From positions 32,148 through 96,147 of the forward strand of contig JBFWXB010000014.1 of assembly GCA_050187875.1 (NCBI GenBank): 64,000 bases of DNA, given 5' to 3'. The notes beneath the pieces are model-generated. The model saw only the letters and a list, made by a program, of their open reading frames with translations, had not been told where the DNA came from and made no database searches. This document shows positions 41,913-49,576 of the stretch, piece after piece (position 1 is the first letter of the stretch; every line of letters starts with the position of its first letter). The DNA comes from JAFKKS01 sp050187875. GTDB lineage: Bacteria; Pseudomonadota; Alphaproteobacteria; Rhizobiales; Xanthobacteraceae. The position numbers were made by a program, and so were the translations under genes.

Positions 41913-43136
41913 CTACAACGCCTCGCCCCGCAAGAGCTTCGGCACGTCGCCGGTCAATCCCGCCGCCTCGCGGATGAAAAGCGCCTTCAACGCCGGCAGG
42001 CGCTCGACCACGCCGAGGCCGAAATCGCGAACGAGCTTGAGCGTCCCCGAGGTGTTGGAGAAAAGCCGGTTGAGGCCGTCGGTCGTCACGCCCATCGCCG
42101 CCGTATCGAAGCGCCGCCAGCGCTGATAGCGATCGAGGACGCCCGTGCCGCCGATATCGAGACCGAGGCGCGCGGTATCGGCGATCGCTTCCGCGAGCGC
42201 TGCGACATCGCGCAGCCCGATGTTCAATCCTTGCCCGGCGATCGGGTGGATCACGTGCGCCGCATCGCCGACCAGTGCGAGGCGCTCGGCGATAAAGCTT
42301 CGCGCCATCATGAAGCCGAGCGGAAAAACGCGGCGCGGACCGGCGAGCGAAAGGTCGCCGAGCTCGAGCCCGAAGCGGCGTTCGAGTTCCACGAGGAATT
42401 CGGCGTCGGCGAGCGCGACGATGCGCGCAGCCTCCTTCGTCTCCTCCGTCCACACGAGCGAGGAACGATTGCCGCGCAGCGGCAGGATCGCGAACGGGCC
42501 GGCGGGGAGAAAGTGTTCCTGCGCGCGTCCGCCGTGATCGCGCTCATGCGCCACGGTCGTCACGATCGCCGATTGCGGATAGTCCCAGCCGACCTTGGCA
42601 ATGCCCGCCTGCTCGCGCAGGCGCGAGCGCGCGCCATCGGCGGCGACAAGCAGGCGCGCGGCATAGGCGCTGCCGTCGGTGAGGCACGCGTCGATTCTTG
42701 CCGCGTTCGGTCTTTCAAAATCTGCGACGCCCTGCGGGAGCAGCGGAATGTTAAGCGCGCGCGCTTTCGCGACCAGCGCTTCGATCAGCGGCGCGTTCTC
42801 GACCATATGCGCGAAGGGCTCGCCCGGCGCGACCTCGCCGGCGAAGCTCAGATAGACCGGGCGCAGCACGTCGCTGAGCCTGCTGTCGGTCACGGTCATG
42901 TCGAGGATCGGCTGCGCGTTCGCCTCGAGCGTGTCCCACACACCGATGGCGGCGAGCAGATGTCGTGCCGCCGCGGCGATCGCGGATGCACGCGGATCAC
43001 CCACGCCCTCGCGCGCGAACGCGGGATCGGCGACGGCGAGCGCAAAGCGTTCGCCGAGCGCCTGGCGCAGCGCGATCGCGAGCGCGAGGCCGGGCAGGCC
43101 TCCGCCGGCGATCAGGAGGTCGAGACGATCAGCCAG
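41913..43136 (-). CDS. UbiH/UbiF/Coq6-family FAD-dependent hydroxylase
   Basis: 407 aa flavoprotein monooxygenase of the ubiquinone-biosynthesis hydroxylase family. It begins at an N-terminal GxGxxG dinucleotide motif (LLIAGGGLPGLALAIALRQ), continues with DG-type motif LLVAADGARSRLREQAGI (about 158-175), and has the FAD ribityl motif RLALVGDAAHVIHPIAGQGLNIGLRDVAAL (about 285-315). It would hydroxylate the ubiquinone ring precursor at the inner membrane. No ATG, GTG or TTG lies between the upstream repeat and the dinucleotide motif. AAGGAGG is placed five bases before a CTG at 43136, which is the best start. Confidence 0.9.
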   Translation of the reverse strand: MADRLDLLIAGGGLPGLALAIALRQALGERFALAVADPAFAREGVGDPRASAIAAAARHLLAAIGVWDTLEANAQPILDMTVTDSRLSDVLRPVYLSFAGEVAPGEPFAHMVENAPLIEALVAKARALNIPLLPQGVADFERPNAARIDACLTDGSAYAARLLVAADGARSRLREQAGIAKVGWDYPQSAIVTTVAHERDHGGRAQEHFLPAGPFAILPLRGNRSSLVWTEETKEAARIVALADAEFLVELERRFGLELGDLSLAGPRRVFPLGFMMARSFIAERLALVGDAAHVIHPIAGQGLNIGLRDVAALAEAIADTARLGLDIGGTGVLDRYQRWRRFDTAAMGVTTDGLNRLFSNTSGTLKLVRDFGLGVVERLPALKALFIREAAGLTGDVPKLLRGEAL

Positions 43137-43162
43137 ATGCGCCTCCTTTTTCTTTGCCTGAG

Positions 43163-43286
43163 TGTCGGCCCCGCGAAAGCGGGGACCCAGTACTCCCAGT
43201 CTTATCGAGAAGGCACGGCGTACTGGATGCCCGCTGGAGCCTGTACTCGGGCTGGCCGAAGGCCAGACCCGGGTGCGGGCATGACA
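43163..43286. repeat. Compound type A palindromic repeat
   Basis: TGTCGGCCCCGCGAAAGCGG arm and GTGCGGGCATGACAC arm with inner CGGGCTGGCC-GAA-GGCCAGACCCG. It is immediately upstream of the UbiH-family gene; translation from within it is an artefact. Confidence 0.88.
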
Positions 43287-43308
43287 CAGCAACTTGCCGC
43301 GCGATGCA

Positions 43309-44286
43309 TCACTCCACCGTGACGCCGCTCGCCTTGATCGGGCCTTCCCACTTCTTGATCTCGTCCTTCACGAACTGGGCGAGATATTCGGGCGTGCGGC
43401 GCTCCGGTGCGACGATCTGCGCGCCGAGCCCCTGCAGCCGGTCCTTCACCGCCGGCGTGTTCATCGCCTGCACCGCCGCGTCGTTGAGCTTCTTCACGAT
43501 CTCGGCGGGCGTGTTCTTCGGCAAGAAGAAAGCGTTCCACGTGTAGCCTTCGACGCCCGGCATGCCGCCCTCCGCCGTCGTCGGCACATTGGGCAACACG
43601 GCCGAACGCTCCTTGGTCATCATGGCGATCGCCTTGACCGATCCACCGTCGACTTGCGGCTTTGCGGTCGTGACGATCTCGCAGAGGAAGTCGATGCGTC
43701 CGCCCTGCAGGTCCTGCATCGCCGGGCCGGTGCCGCGATAAGGCACATGCGTGATCTTCGTTCCCATCGCCGTGTCGAGGACGACGCAGCCGAGATGCGT
43801 GGCGGAGCCCGCGCCGGCGGAACCGAAGGTCATCTTCGCGGCGTTCGCCTTCGCGTAGGTGACGAAGTCCTTGAGATTGTCGGCGGGAAAATCCTTGCGC
43901 GCGATGACGATGAGCGGCACTTCCGCGATCAGCGCGACCGGCGTGAAGTCGGTGACGGAATTATAGGCCGGCTTCTTGTAGAGCGTCTGGTTCTGCGCAT
44001 GCGTGCCGACGGTGCCGAGCACGAACTGGTAGCCGTCCGGCGCCGCATTGGCGACGCGCGCCGAGCCGGTCATGCCGCCGGCGCCGGTCGCGTTCTCGAC
44101 CACCACCTGCTGGCCGAGGATTGCGCTCATGCGCTCCGCCATGACGCGGCCGAGGACGTCGGTCGGGCCGCCGGCGGCGAACGGGATGACCATGGTGACC
44201 GGACGGGTCGGGTATTGCTGCGCCTGCGCGCCGGAGATGAGGGTCAGCAGCGCGGCGACACCCGCCAGCATCGATTTTCGGATCAT
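43309..44286 (-). CDS. Bug family tripartite tricarboxylate transporter substrate-binding protein
   Basis: 325 aa periplasmic binding protein of the TctC/Bug family. A signal peptide (MIRKSMLAGVAALLTLISGAQAQQ) leads to the family opening YPTRPVTMVIPFAAGGPTDVLGRVMAERM. Later come QVVVENATGAGG, FTPVALIAEVPLIVIARKDFP, TFGSAGAGSATHLG and GVEGYTWNAFFLPKNTP. Such proteins bind carboxylates or other small metabolites; the TctA/TctB membrane partners are absent here. Orphan Bug proteins are very numerous in betaproteobacteria and in some Bradyrhizobium relatives, so ligand and role are unknown. Confidence 0.93.
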   Translation of the reverse strand: MIRKSMLAGVAALLTLISGAQAQQYPTRPVTMVIPFAAGGPTDVLGRVMAERMSAILGQQVVVENATGAGGMTGSARVANAAPDGYQFVLGTVGTHAQNQTLYKKPAYNSVTDFTPVALIAEVPLIVIARKDFPADNLKDFVTYAKANAAKMTFGSAGAGSATHLGCVVLDTAMGTKITHVPYRGTGPAMQDLQGGRIDFLCEIVTTAKPQVDGGSVKAIAMMTKERSAVLPNVPTTAEGGMPGVEGYTWNAFFLPKNTPAEIVKKLNDAAVQAMNTPAVKDRLQGLGAQIVAPERRTPEYLAQFVKDEIKKWEGPIKASGVTVE

Positions 44287-44440
44287 TCCGTTCTCCAGAA
44301 TTTATGTCCGTAGGGGGATATCGCATCGCAGGCCCCGGCCGCAACGGCGGCGAGCGGGCGACGTGCCGCAGGTCCCGGGCGGCTTGACTTTCGCGTCCGC
44401 GCGCCGCGTGTGTGGGCCCCTTTCCGCATCGAGCCCGCGC

Positions 44441-45304
44441 ATGACCTCCGCCGTCCAGACCCTGCTCGAAATCCTCGATCTCGAACCGCTCGAGGTGAAC
44501 CTCTTTCGCGGCCGAAGCCCGCAGACGGGCTGGCAGCGCGTCTTCGGCGGGCAGGTGATCGGGCAGGCGCTGGTCGCCGCCTGCCGCACCGTCGAGGGCC
44601 GCACGCCGCATTCGCTGCACGGCTATTTCATGCTGCCGGGCGATCCGAGCGTGCCGATCATCTACGAGGTCGACCGCATCCGCGACGGCAGGAGCTATTC
44701 GACCCGCCGGGTCGTCGCGATCCAGCACGGGCATGCAATCTTTACGCTGTCGGCGTCGTTCCATAATGATGAGGAAGGGCTGGCGCACCAGTCGTCGATG
44801 CCGAATGTGCCTTTTCCGGAGGCGCTGCCGGCCGAATCCGACATCCGCAAGAGCTTTTTGCCAATGATGCCGGAAGCGGTGCGCCGCTATTACGAGCGTG
44901 ACCGCCCGATCGAACTGCGGCCGGTCGAATATGATCGCTACCTCGGCAAGAAGTACGAGAACGGGAAATTCCACGTCTGGATTCGCACCACCGCGCCGTT
45001 GCCGGACGACCCGGCGATCCATCAATGCGCGCTTGCCTATGCGTCCGACCTGACGCTCCTCGACACGGCGCTGGTGCCGCATGGGCGAACGCTGTTCGAG
45101 GCGGAGTTCATGGCCGCGAGTCTCGACCATGCTTTGTGGATTCATCGCCCGTTCCGCGCCGACGACTGGCTGCTCTATGCGCAGGAGACCCCGAACCTTT
45201 CCGGCGGCCGCGGTTTCTCGCGCGGCTTGATCTTCACGCGCGACGGCCGCCTCGTCGCCTCGGTGGCGCAAGAAGGCATGGTGCGCCAGCGGCGGGCGGA
45301 GTGA
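44441..45304 (+). CDS. tesB: Acyl-CoA thioesterase II
   Basis: 287 aa double-hotdog thioesterase that hydrolyses medium/long acyl-CoAs to free acid and CoA. It has the TesB N-terminal hotdog (LEPLEVNLFRGRSPQTGWQRVFGGQVIGQALVAACRTV), HSLHGYFMLPGDPSVPIIYEVDRIRDGRSYSTRRV, and the C-terminal hotdog (LAYASDLTLLDTAL, MAASLDHALWIHRPFRADDWLLYAQETPNLSGGRGFSRG). The catalytic Asp in ASDLTLLD and flanking residues are intact. The ATG at 44441 is chosen; the longer open frame upstream overlaps the Bug gene and lacks family sequence. Confidence 0.95.
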   Translation: MTSAVQTLLEILDLEPLEVNLFRGRSPQTGWQRVFGGQVIGQALVAACRTVEGRTPHSLHGYFMLPGDPSVPIIYEVDRIRDGRSYSTRRVVAIQHGHAIFTLSASFHNDEEGLAHQSSMPNVPFPEALPAESDIRKSFLPMMPEAVRRYYERDRPIELRPVEYDRYLGKKYENGKFHVWIRTTAPLPDDPAIHQCALAYASDLTLLDTALVPHGRTLFEAEFMAASLDHALWIHRPFRADDWLLYAQETPNLSGGRGFSRGLIFTRDGRLVASVAQEGMVRQRRAE

Positions 45305-45311
45305 GATAGCC

Positions 45312-45430
45312 TGTCATTCCGGGGCGCCGCGACAGCGGCGAGCCCGGAATCCATAACCCCCTCCATGAATCGAAAGACCGGGATTATGGATTCCGGACAG
45401 CCTCGCTGCGCTCGGCTTCCGGAATGACAG
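45312..45430. repeat. Type C palindromic repeat
   Basis: Outer TGTCATTCCGGGGCGCC and GGCTTCCGGAATGACA, inner GAGCCCGGAATCCATAA and TTATGGATTCCGGAC arms. It occupies the 5' third of the 363-bp tesB-glnK spacer; the 3' part holds the sigma-54-type promoter. Confidence 0.88.
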
Positions 45431-45569
45431 GTAAGGGCTCGGTTCTGCCTAAAATTTGCGCAGGCGCGCATTCGATAGGCGCTGCAGGAGCTACGCTTCG
45501 AACCGACATGTGCCCCCGACGTCGCGCGATTCGCGCCTGTTCTCAGCGCGTTAGCCGCTCCTCCTGGCG

Positions 45570-45586
45570 TTGGCACGGCCCTTGAT
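45570..45586 (+). promoter_or_regulatory. Sigma-54 (RpoN)-type promoter of glnK-amtB
   Basis: TTGGCACGGCCCTTGAT matches the -24/-12 consensus (TGGCACG-N4-TTGCW) with one deviation, GA instead of GC at -12. It lies about 82 bases upstream of the glnK start. glnK-amtB is a known NtrC/RpoN target in proteobacteria, so ammonium-limitation control is likely. Confidence 0.78.
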
Positions 45587-45667
45587 TAGGCCCTGCCTAA
45601 GCGCCGCGGCGAGAGGGTTGGCTGGACCTCCCACCGCGCGGCGACGAATGCGGGGAGTTTGTCATTC

Positions 45668-46006
45668 ATGAAATTCGTCATGGCTGTCATTAAGCCGTTC
45701 AAGCTCGATGAGGTGCGCGATGCCCTCACGGCGCTTGGGGTTCATGGCCTGACCGTCACCGAGGTCAAGGGCTACGGGCGCCAGCGAGGACACACGGAAA
45801 TCTATCGCGGTGCTGAATACGCCGTGAGTTTCCTGCCGAAGGTCAAGATCGAAGTCGCGGTTCCTTCGGACCAGGCGGACAAGGTCGTGGACGCGATCAG
45901 TGCTGCTGCGAAGACGGGCCAGATCGGCGACGGCAAAATCTTCGTGCTCGATCTCAATCACGCCATGCGCATCCGGACCGGCGAAACCGACGCCGCCGCC
46001 CTCTAG
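45668..46006 (+). CDS. glnK: Nitrogen regulatory P-II protein
   Basis: 112 aa trimeric signal protein that senses 2-oxoglutarate and ATP/ADP. It is complete, with MKFVMAVIKPFKLDEVRDAL, the T-loop containing the uridylylation site Tyr51 (EIYRGAEYAVSFLPKVK), and the B/C-loop VDAISAAAKTGQIGDGKIFV. The neighbouring amtB 33 bp downstream marks it as GlnK rather than GlnB; it would bind and block AmtB when nitrogen is sufficient. The ATG at 45668 is favoured over an upstream TTG at 45659 by family length. Confidence 0.97.
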   Translation: MKFVMAVIKPFKLDEVRDALTALGVHGLTVTEVKGYGRQRGHTEIYRGAEYAVSFLPKVKIEVAVPSDQADKVVDAISAAAKTGQIGDGKIFVLDLNHAMRIRTGETDAAAL

Positions 46007-46039
46007 CTCACGCGCCACGTCTCGACAGGAGTTTCCACC

Positions 46040-47536
46040 ATGACGTTCACGACTTTCCGCCGCGCGGGGCTCATCGGCGGCTGTGCGCTCGGTGCGCTTG
46101 GCTTGCTCGCGCTTCTATCCGACGCAAGCTTCGCACAGACCGCCGCGCCTGCTGCTGCTGCTGCTGCGGCCGAGCCGACCGTCAACAAAGGTGACACCGC
46201 CTGGATGCTCTCCGCGACGGTGCTCGTCCTCTTGATGACGATCCCCGGTCTCGCGCTGTTCTACGGCGGGCTCGTGCGCGCGAAGAACATGCTCTCGGTG
46301 CTGATGCATGTCTTCTATTGCGTCTGCATCGTCACGCTCATTTGGGCGATCTACGGCTACAGCCTCACCTTCACCGGCGGATCGAGCCTCATCGGCGGCT
46401 TCTCGAAAGCCTTCATGATGGGCGTCACGCCCGACTCCAAGGTCGGGACCTTCTCGGTCGGTGTCGCCATCCCCGAGATGGTCTATTTCGCGTTCCAGAT
46501 GACGTTCGCGGCGATCACGCCGGCGCTGATCGTCGGCGCCTTCGCCGAGCGCATGCGCTTCTCTGCCTTCGCGCTGTTCATTCCGCTCTGGGTCACGTTC
46601 ATCTATTTCCCGATCGCGCATATGGTCTGGTACTGGGCAGGACCCGACGCGATCGACGCCGCTGCAAAGGCGCTTGCCGCCGCAGGCGAGGGCGCGGCGA
46701 AAGCGGCCGCGCAAGCGAAGCTCGACGCGGTCAATGCCGACGCGGGCTTGGTCTTCCAGTGGGGCGCGATCGACTTTGCCGGCGGCACCGTCGTGCACAT
46801 CAATGCGGGGATCGCCGGCCTCGTCGGCGCGCTCCTCGCCGGCAAGCGCGTCGGCTTCGGCAAGGAATTGATGTCGCCGCACTCGCTGACCATGACGATG
46901 ATCGGCGCCGCGCTTCTTTGGGTCGGCTGGTTCGGCTTCAACGCCGGCTCCAACCTCGAAGCGTCGGGCGGCGCGGTGCTCGCCATGGTCAACACTTTCG
47001 TCGCGACGGCGGCGGCGGCGATGGCGTGGATGTTCGTGGAGTGGGCGGCGAAGGGTAAAGCCTCGCTCCTCGGTGCGCTCTCGGGCGCGGTCGCGGGCCT
47101 CGTCGCGGTGACGCCGGCGTCGGGTTTCGCGGGTCCGATGGGTTCGATCGTGCTCGGCCTTGTCGCCGGCGCGGTGTGCTTCTTCGCCTGCACCTCGATG
47201 AAGAACGCGCTCGGCTACGATGATTCGCTCGACGTGTTCGGCGTGCACTGCGTCGGCGGAATCATCGGCGCGATCCTCACCGGCATTCTCGTCAATCCCG
47301 CACTCGGCGGCACGGGCATCATGGATTACGCGACCGGCAAGATCGCCGACTACAGCTTCGCGACGCAGATCGTCGCGCAATGCAAGGCGGTCGCGCTCAC
47401 GCTCATCTGGTCGGGCGTCGGCTCGGCGATCCTCTACAAGATCGTCGATCTCATCCTGGGCTTGCGCGTCTCCGTCGAGGCCGAGCGCGAGGGCCTCGAC
47501 CTCACCGCGCACGGCGAGCGCGCCTACACGGTTTAG
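46040..47536 (+). CDS. amtB: Ammonium transporter
   Basis: 498 aa. A cleavable signal peptide (GCALGALGLLALLSDASFAQ) and an Ala-rich spacer precede eleven membrane helices. Conserved Amt blocks are present: DTAWMLSATVLVLLMTIPGLALFYGGLVRAKNML, FAFQMTFAAITPALIVGAFAERM, DFAGGTVVHINAGIAGLVGAL (pore His), GWFGFNAGS, and DSLDVFGVHCVGGIIGAILTG (second pore His). It takes up ammonium. The loop between helices 4 and 5 (DAIDAAAKALAAAGEGAAKAAAQAKLDAVNADAG) is a long Ala/Lys insertion seen in some alphaproteobacterial AmtB. Operon with glnK. Confidence 0.96.
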   Translation: MTFTTFRRAGLIGGCALGALGLLALLSDASFAQTAAPAAAAAAAEPTVNKGDTAWMLSATVLVLLMTIPGLALFYGGLVRAKNMLSVLMHVFYCVCIVTLIWAIYGYSLTFTGGSSLIGGFSKAFMMGVTPDSKVGTFSVGVAIPEMVYFAFQMTFAAITPALIVGAFAERMRFSAFALFIPLWVTFIYFPIAHMVWYWAGPDAIDAAAKALAAAGEGAAKAAAQAKLDAVNADAGLVFQWGAIDFAGGTVVHINAGIAGLVGALLAGKRVGFGKELMSPHSLTMTMIGAALLWVGWFGFNAGSNLEASGGAVLAMVNTFVATAAAAMAWMFVEWAAKGKASLLGALSGAVAGLVAVTPASGFAGPMGSIVLGLVAGAVCFFACTSMKNALGYDDSLDVFGVHCVGGIIGAILTGILVNPALGGTGIMDYATGKIADYSFATQIVAQCKAVALTLIWSGVGSAILYKIVDLILGLRVSVEAEREGLDLTAHGERAYTV

Positions 47537-47577
47537 CAGACGCGACTCCGGCGGAACCCGGCACCGCCGCTGTCGTC

Positions 47578-47616
47578 GAGAGGCCTCGGACGCAAGTCCG
47601 GGGCCTCTCTCCTTTG
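47578..47616 (+). terminator. Intrinsic-type hairpin after glnK-amtB
   Basis: GAGAGGCC-T-CGGAC, loop GCAA (GNRA), GTCCG-G-GGCCTCTC gives a 14-bp stem, with T86/G601 forming a wobble. It is followed by TCCTTTG. It is placed 41 bases after the amtB stop and is the best terminator candidate in the window, though the U-tract is short. Confidence 0.75.
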
Positions 47617-47660
47617 TGCCGGCGCTTTCCGCAAGTGATCTTTTTAAGGGCTCTCTTGAA

Positions 47661-47760
47661 GATGGATGCGCGGGTCAAGCCCGCGCATGACGCTTTCAGG
47701 AGCGAAGCGAAGCCCAAGCCATTCGTCATTGCCGGGCTTGACCCGGCAATCCATCATTCT
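47661..47760. repeat. Type B repeat halves in rearranged order
   Basis: The right half (GATGGATGCGCGGGTCAAGC, 47661-47692) precedes the left half (CGTCATTGCCGGGCTTGACC, 47724-47760), the opposite order to other copies. It may derive from two partial insertions. Confidence 0.75.
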
Positions 47761-47819
47761 TCGCATAGAATGATTGCACTCATCGCGCGCTGGCGCGGCA
47801 GCAAGGGGAGGAATGCGAG

Positions 47820-48731
47820 GTGAAGATCTTCCTCACCGGCGTGACCGGCTATATCGGCGGTTCGATCGCGACCAAGCTCCTGGAAGCGGGACACGCGCTT
47901 TCCGGTCTCGCGCGGTCGGACGAGGCGGCCGCGACGCTCGCGAAGCGCGGCATCGAGCCCGTGCGCGGTTCGCTGCAGGATCACGGCGTGCTGCGCGGCG
48001 TCGGTGCGCGCGTCGACGCCGTCATCAACACCGCGAATGCCGACAATGCCTTCGCCGTGCACGGCCTGCTGCCGCCGCTTCACGGCACCGGCAAGACCTT
48101 CATCCAGACGAGCGGCTCGAGCGTCGTCGGCACCTATGACGAGGGCGAATTCCGCGACGCGGTCTTCACCGAGGACACGCCGTTCCGGCCGGAGCCCGAG
48201 AAGGCGACACGCGTCGCGATCGACGCGCAGGTGCTCGCCGCGTCACGCAAGGGCGTGCGCACGGTCGTCATCCGTCCGTCATTGATCTATGGGCGCGGCA
48301 TCGGCGTCGAGGGCTTGAGCGTGCAGGTGCCGCGCCTGATCGAGGCGGCGAAGGCGGCGCGGGTGCCGCGGCATGTCGGGCGCGGCCTCAACGTCTGGGC
48401 GCATGTGCATATCGCCGACGTCGTCGCGCTTTATCTCGCCGCGCTCGAAAAGGCGCCGGCCGGCTCGCTGTTCTATGCCGAGGCGGGCGAGGCCTCCTTC
48501 AAGGAAATGACGCAGGCGATCGGCCGCATGCTGGGTCATGACGAGCGCACGCAAGACTGGCCGATTGCCGAAGCCGTCGCGGCGCTCGGCCCCGGCGCGC
48601 ACCTTACCTTCGGCTCGAACAGCCGCGTGCGCGGCGCCAAGGCGCGCGCCATGCTCGGCTGGACGCCGAAAGGCCCGCCGCTGTTCGAGGAGATCGAGCG
48701 CGGGGCCTATCGCGAAGCCTATGGGACGTAG
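47820..48731 (+). CDS. NAD-dependent epimerase/dehydratase (SDR) family protein
   Basis: 303 aa extended SDR. N-terminal NAD(P)-binding motif FLTGVTGYIGGSIATKLLEAGH, then IQTSGSSVVG, and a proline-rich family block (RPSLIYGRGI). The usual YxxxK is not clear; the position holds ATRVAIDAQVLAASR, as in the 'atypical/extended' NAD-dependent epimerases lacking the Tyr. The start is GTG at 47820 with AGG-rich leader (GGGGAGGAATGCGAGGTG). No sugar-nucleotide genes are near, so a specific substrate cannot be assigned. Confidence 0.85.
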   Translation: MKIFLTGVTGYIGGSIATKLLEAGHALSGLARSDEAAATLAKRGIEPVRGSLQDHGVLRGVGARVDAVINTANADNAFAVHGLLPPLHGTGKTFIQTSGSSVVGTYDEGEFRDAVFTEDTPFRPEPEKATRVAIDAQVLAASRKGVRTVVIRPSLIYGRGIGVEGLSVQVPRLIEAAKAARVPRHVGRGLNVWAHVHIADVVALYLAALEKAPAGSLFYAEAGEASFKEMTQAIGRMLGHDERTQDWPIAEAVAALGPGAHLTFGSNSRVRGAKARAMLGWTPKGPPLFEEIERGAYREAYGT

Positions 48732-48768
48732 GAGCGGTCGGCGTTGGCGCCCTTGCGGATCGAGTGAG

Positions 48769-48802
48769 CATTCCTTACTCTTACATGTAAGAGTAAGGAA
48801 TG
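48769..48802. promoter_or_regulatory. 34-bp perfect palindrome over the antitoxin ribosome-binding site
   Basis: Two 17-bp arms (left CATTCCTTACTCTTACA, right its exact complement) meet without a spacer at 48785/48786. The element ends five bases before the MazE-like start codon and includes its AAGGA Shine-Dalgarno. As DNA it is a symmetrical operator candidate; as RNA it would bury the RBS. Confidence 0.85.
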
Positions 48803-48807
48803 TAGCC

Positions 48808-49044
48808 ATGCGCATCACCTCCAAGGGCCAAGTGACGATCCCGGCCGACATCCGGGAACGTGCGGGCCTGCATCCGCACACCGAGGTCGATTTCGACTTC
48901 GACGGAAAGGCCGTTCGCATCGTGCGCAGCAAGACGCCCAAGCGGGCGGGGCGCGGTGATCGGCTGGTGGCGCATTTGCGGGGCCGGGGCGACGTCGCGA
49001 TGAGCACGGACGCGATCATGGCGCTGACACGCCAGGATGGATGA
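48808..49044 (+). CDS. AbrB/MazE-like antitoxin
   Basis: 78 aa. Swapped-hairpin AbrB-type DNA-binding domain at the N-terminus: MRITSKGQVTIPADIRERAGLHPHTEVDFDFDGKAVRIV, then a 35-residue tail (RAGRGDRLVAHLRGRGDVAMSTDAIMALTRQ) that would contact the toxin. The stop overlaps the PIN-domain toxin start by four bases (ATGA). Such antitoxins repress their own operon by binding palindromes; the 34-bp palindrome upstream is the natural site. Confidence 0.93.
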   Translation: MRITSKGQVTIPADIRERAGLHPHTEVDFDFDGKAVRIVRSKTPKRAGRGDRLVAHLRGRGDVAMSTDAIMALTRQDG

Positions 49045-49448
49045 CGGCCGTTCTCGTCGATTCCAACGTTCTCCTCGATCTCATGACGGAGGATGCACGC
49101 TGGTTCGCATGGTCGTCGCAGACGCTGGCGCGCGCCGCCGACCGCGCCCGCCTCGTCATCAATCCCGTCATCTATGCCGAGGTTTCGATCCGCTACTCGC
49201 GGATCGAGGACCTCGACGCTGCGCTTCCGCGCGACATGTTCGAGCGCGAAGCGATCCCCTACGAAGCCGCATTCCTCGCGGGCAAGGCGTTTGCGATCTA
49301 CCGGCAGCGTGGCGGATCGAGACAGTCTCCGCTCCCGGACTTCTTCATCGGCGCCCATGCGGCGGTCGTCGGCTATGCCTTGATAACGCGCGATGCCACG
49401 CGCTATCGGAGCTATTTCCCCAAGCTTGCGCTGATCGCGCCTGATTGA
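49041..49448 (+). CDS. PIN-domain toxin paired with the MazE-like antitoxin
   Basis: 135 aa VapC-type PIN ribonuclease. Active-site acids: Asp7 in VLVDSNVLLDL, Glu in INPVIYAEVSIRY (about 50), Asp in SPLPDFFIGAHAAVVG (about 101) and Asp in LITRDATRYRSYFP (about 120). Translational coupling to the antitoxin by ATGA overlap. This is the second PIN module of the window; its antitoxin is AbrB-type whereas that of the first (35211) is RHH-like. Confidence 0.94.
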   Translation: MTAVLVDSNVLLDLMTEDARWFAWSSQTLARAADRARLVINPVIYAEVSIRYSRIEDLDAALPRDMFEREAIPYEAAFLAGKAFAIYRQRGGSRQSPLPDFFIGAHAAVVGYALITRDATRYRSYFPKLALIAPD

Positions 49449-49576
49449 GCGGCCCCGGAGAGGGCTGCATTGTGCCATTTGCCAGTTCCGCCGGCCGATG
49501 GTTAATCGCGTCTTAACCTCGCCCCTCTTAAGGTTTCCATTCCATGCGGCGAGTCCTCGAGCGCAAGCGATATCCC

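Noticed and set aside
45457..45470. TGCGC-AGGC-GCGCA taken as a canonical NtrC site
   Set aside because: It has the wrong arm bases and spacing for the TGCAC-N7-GTGCA consensus, so it is mentioned only as a curiosity.
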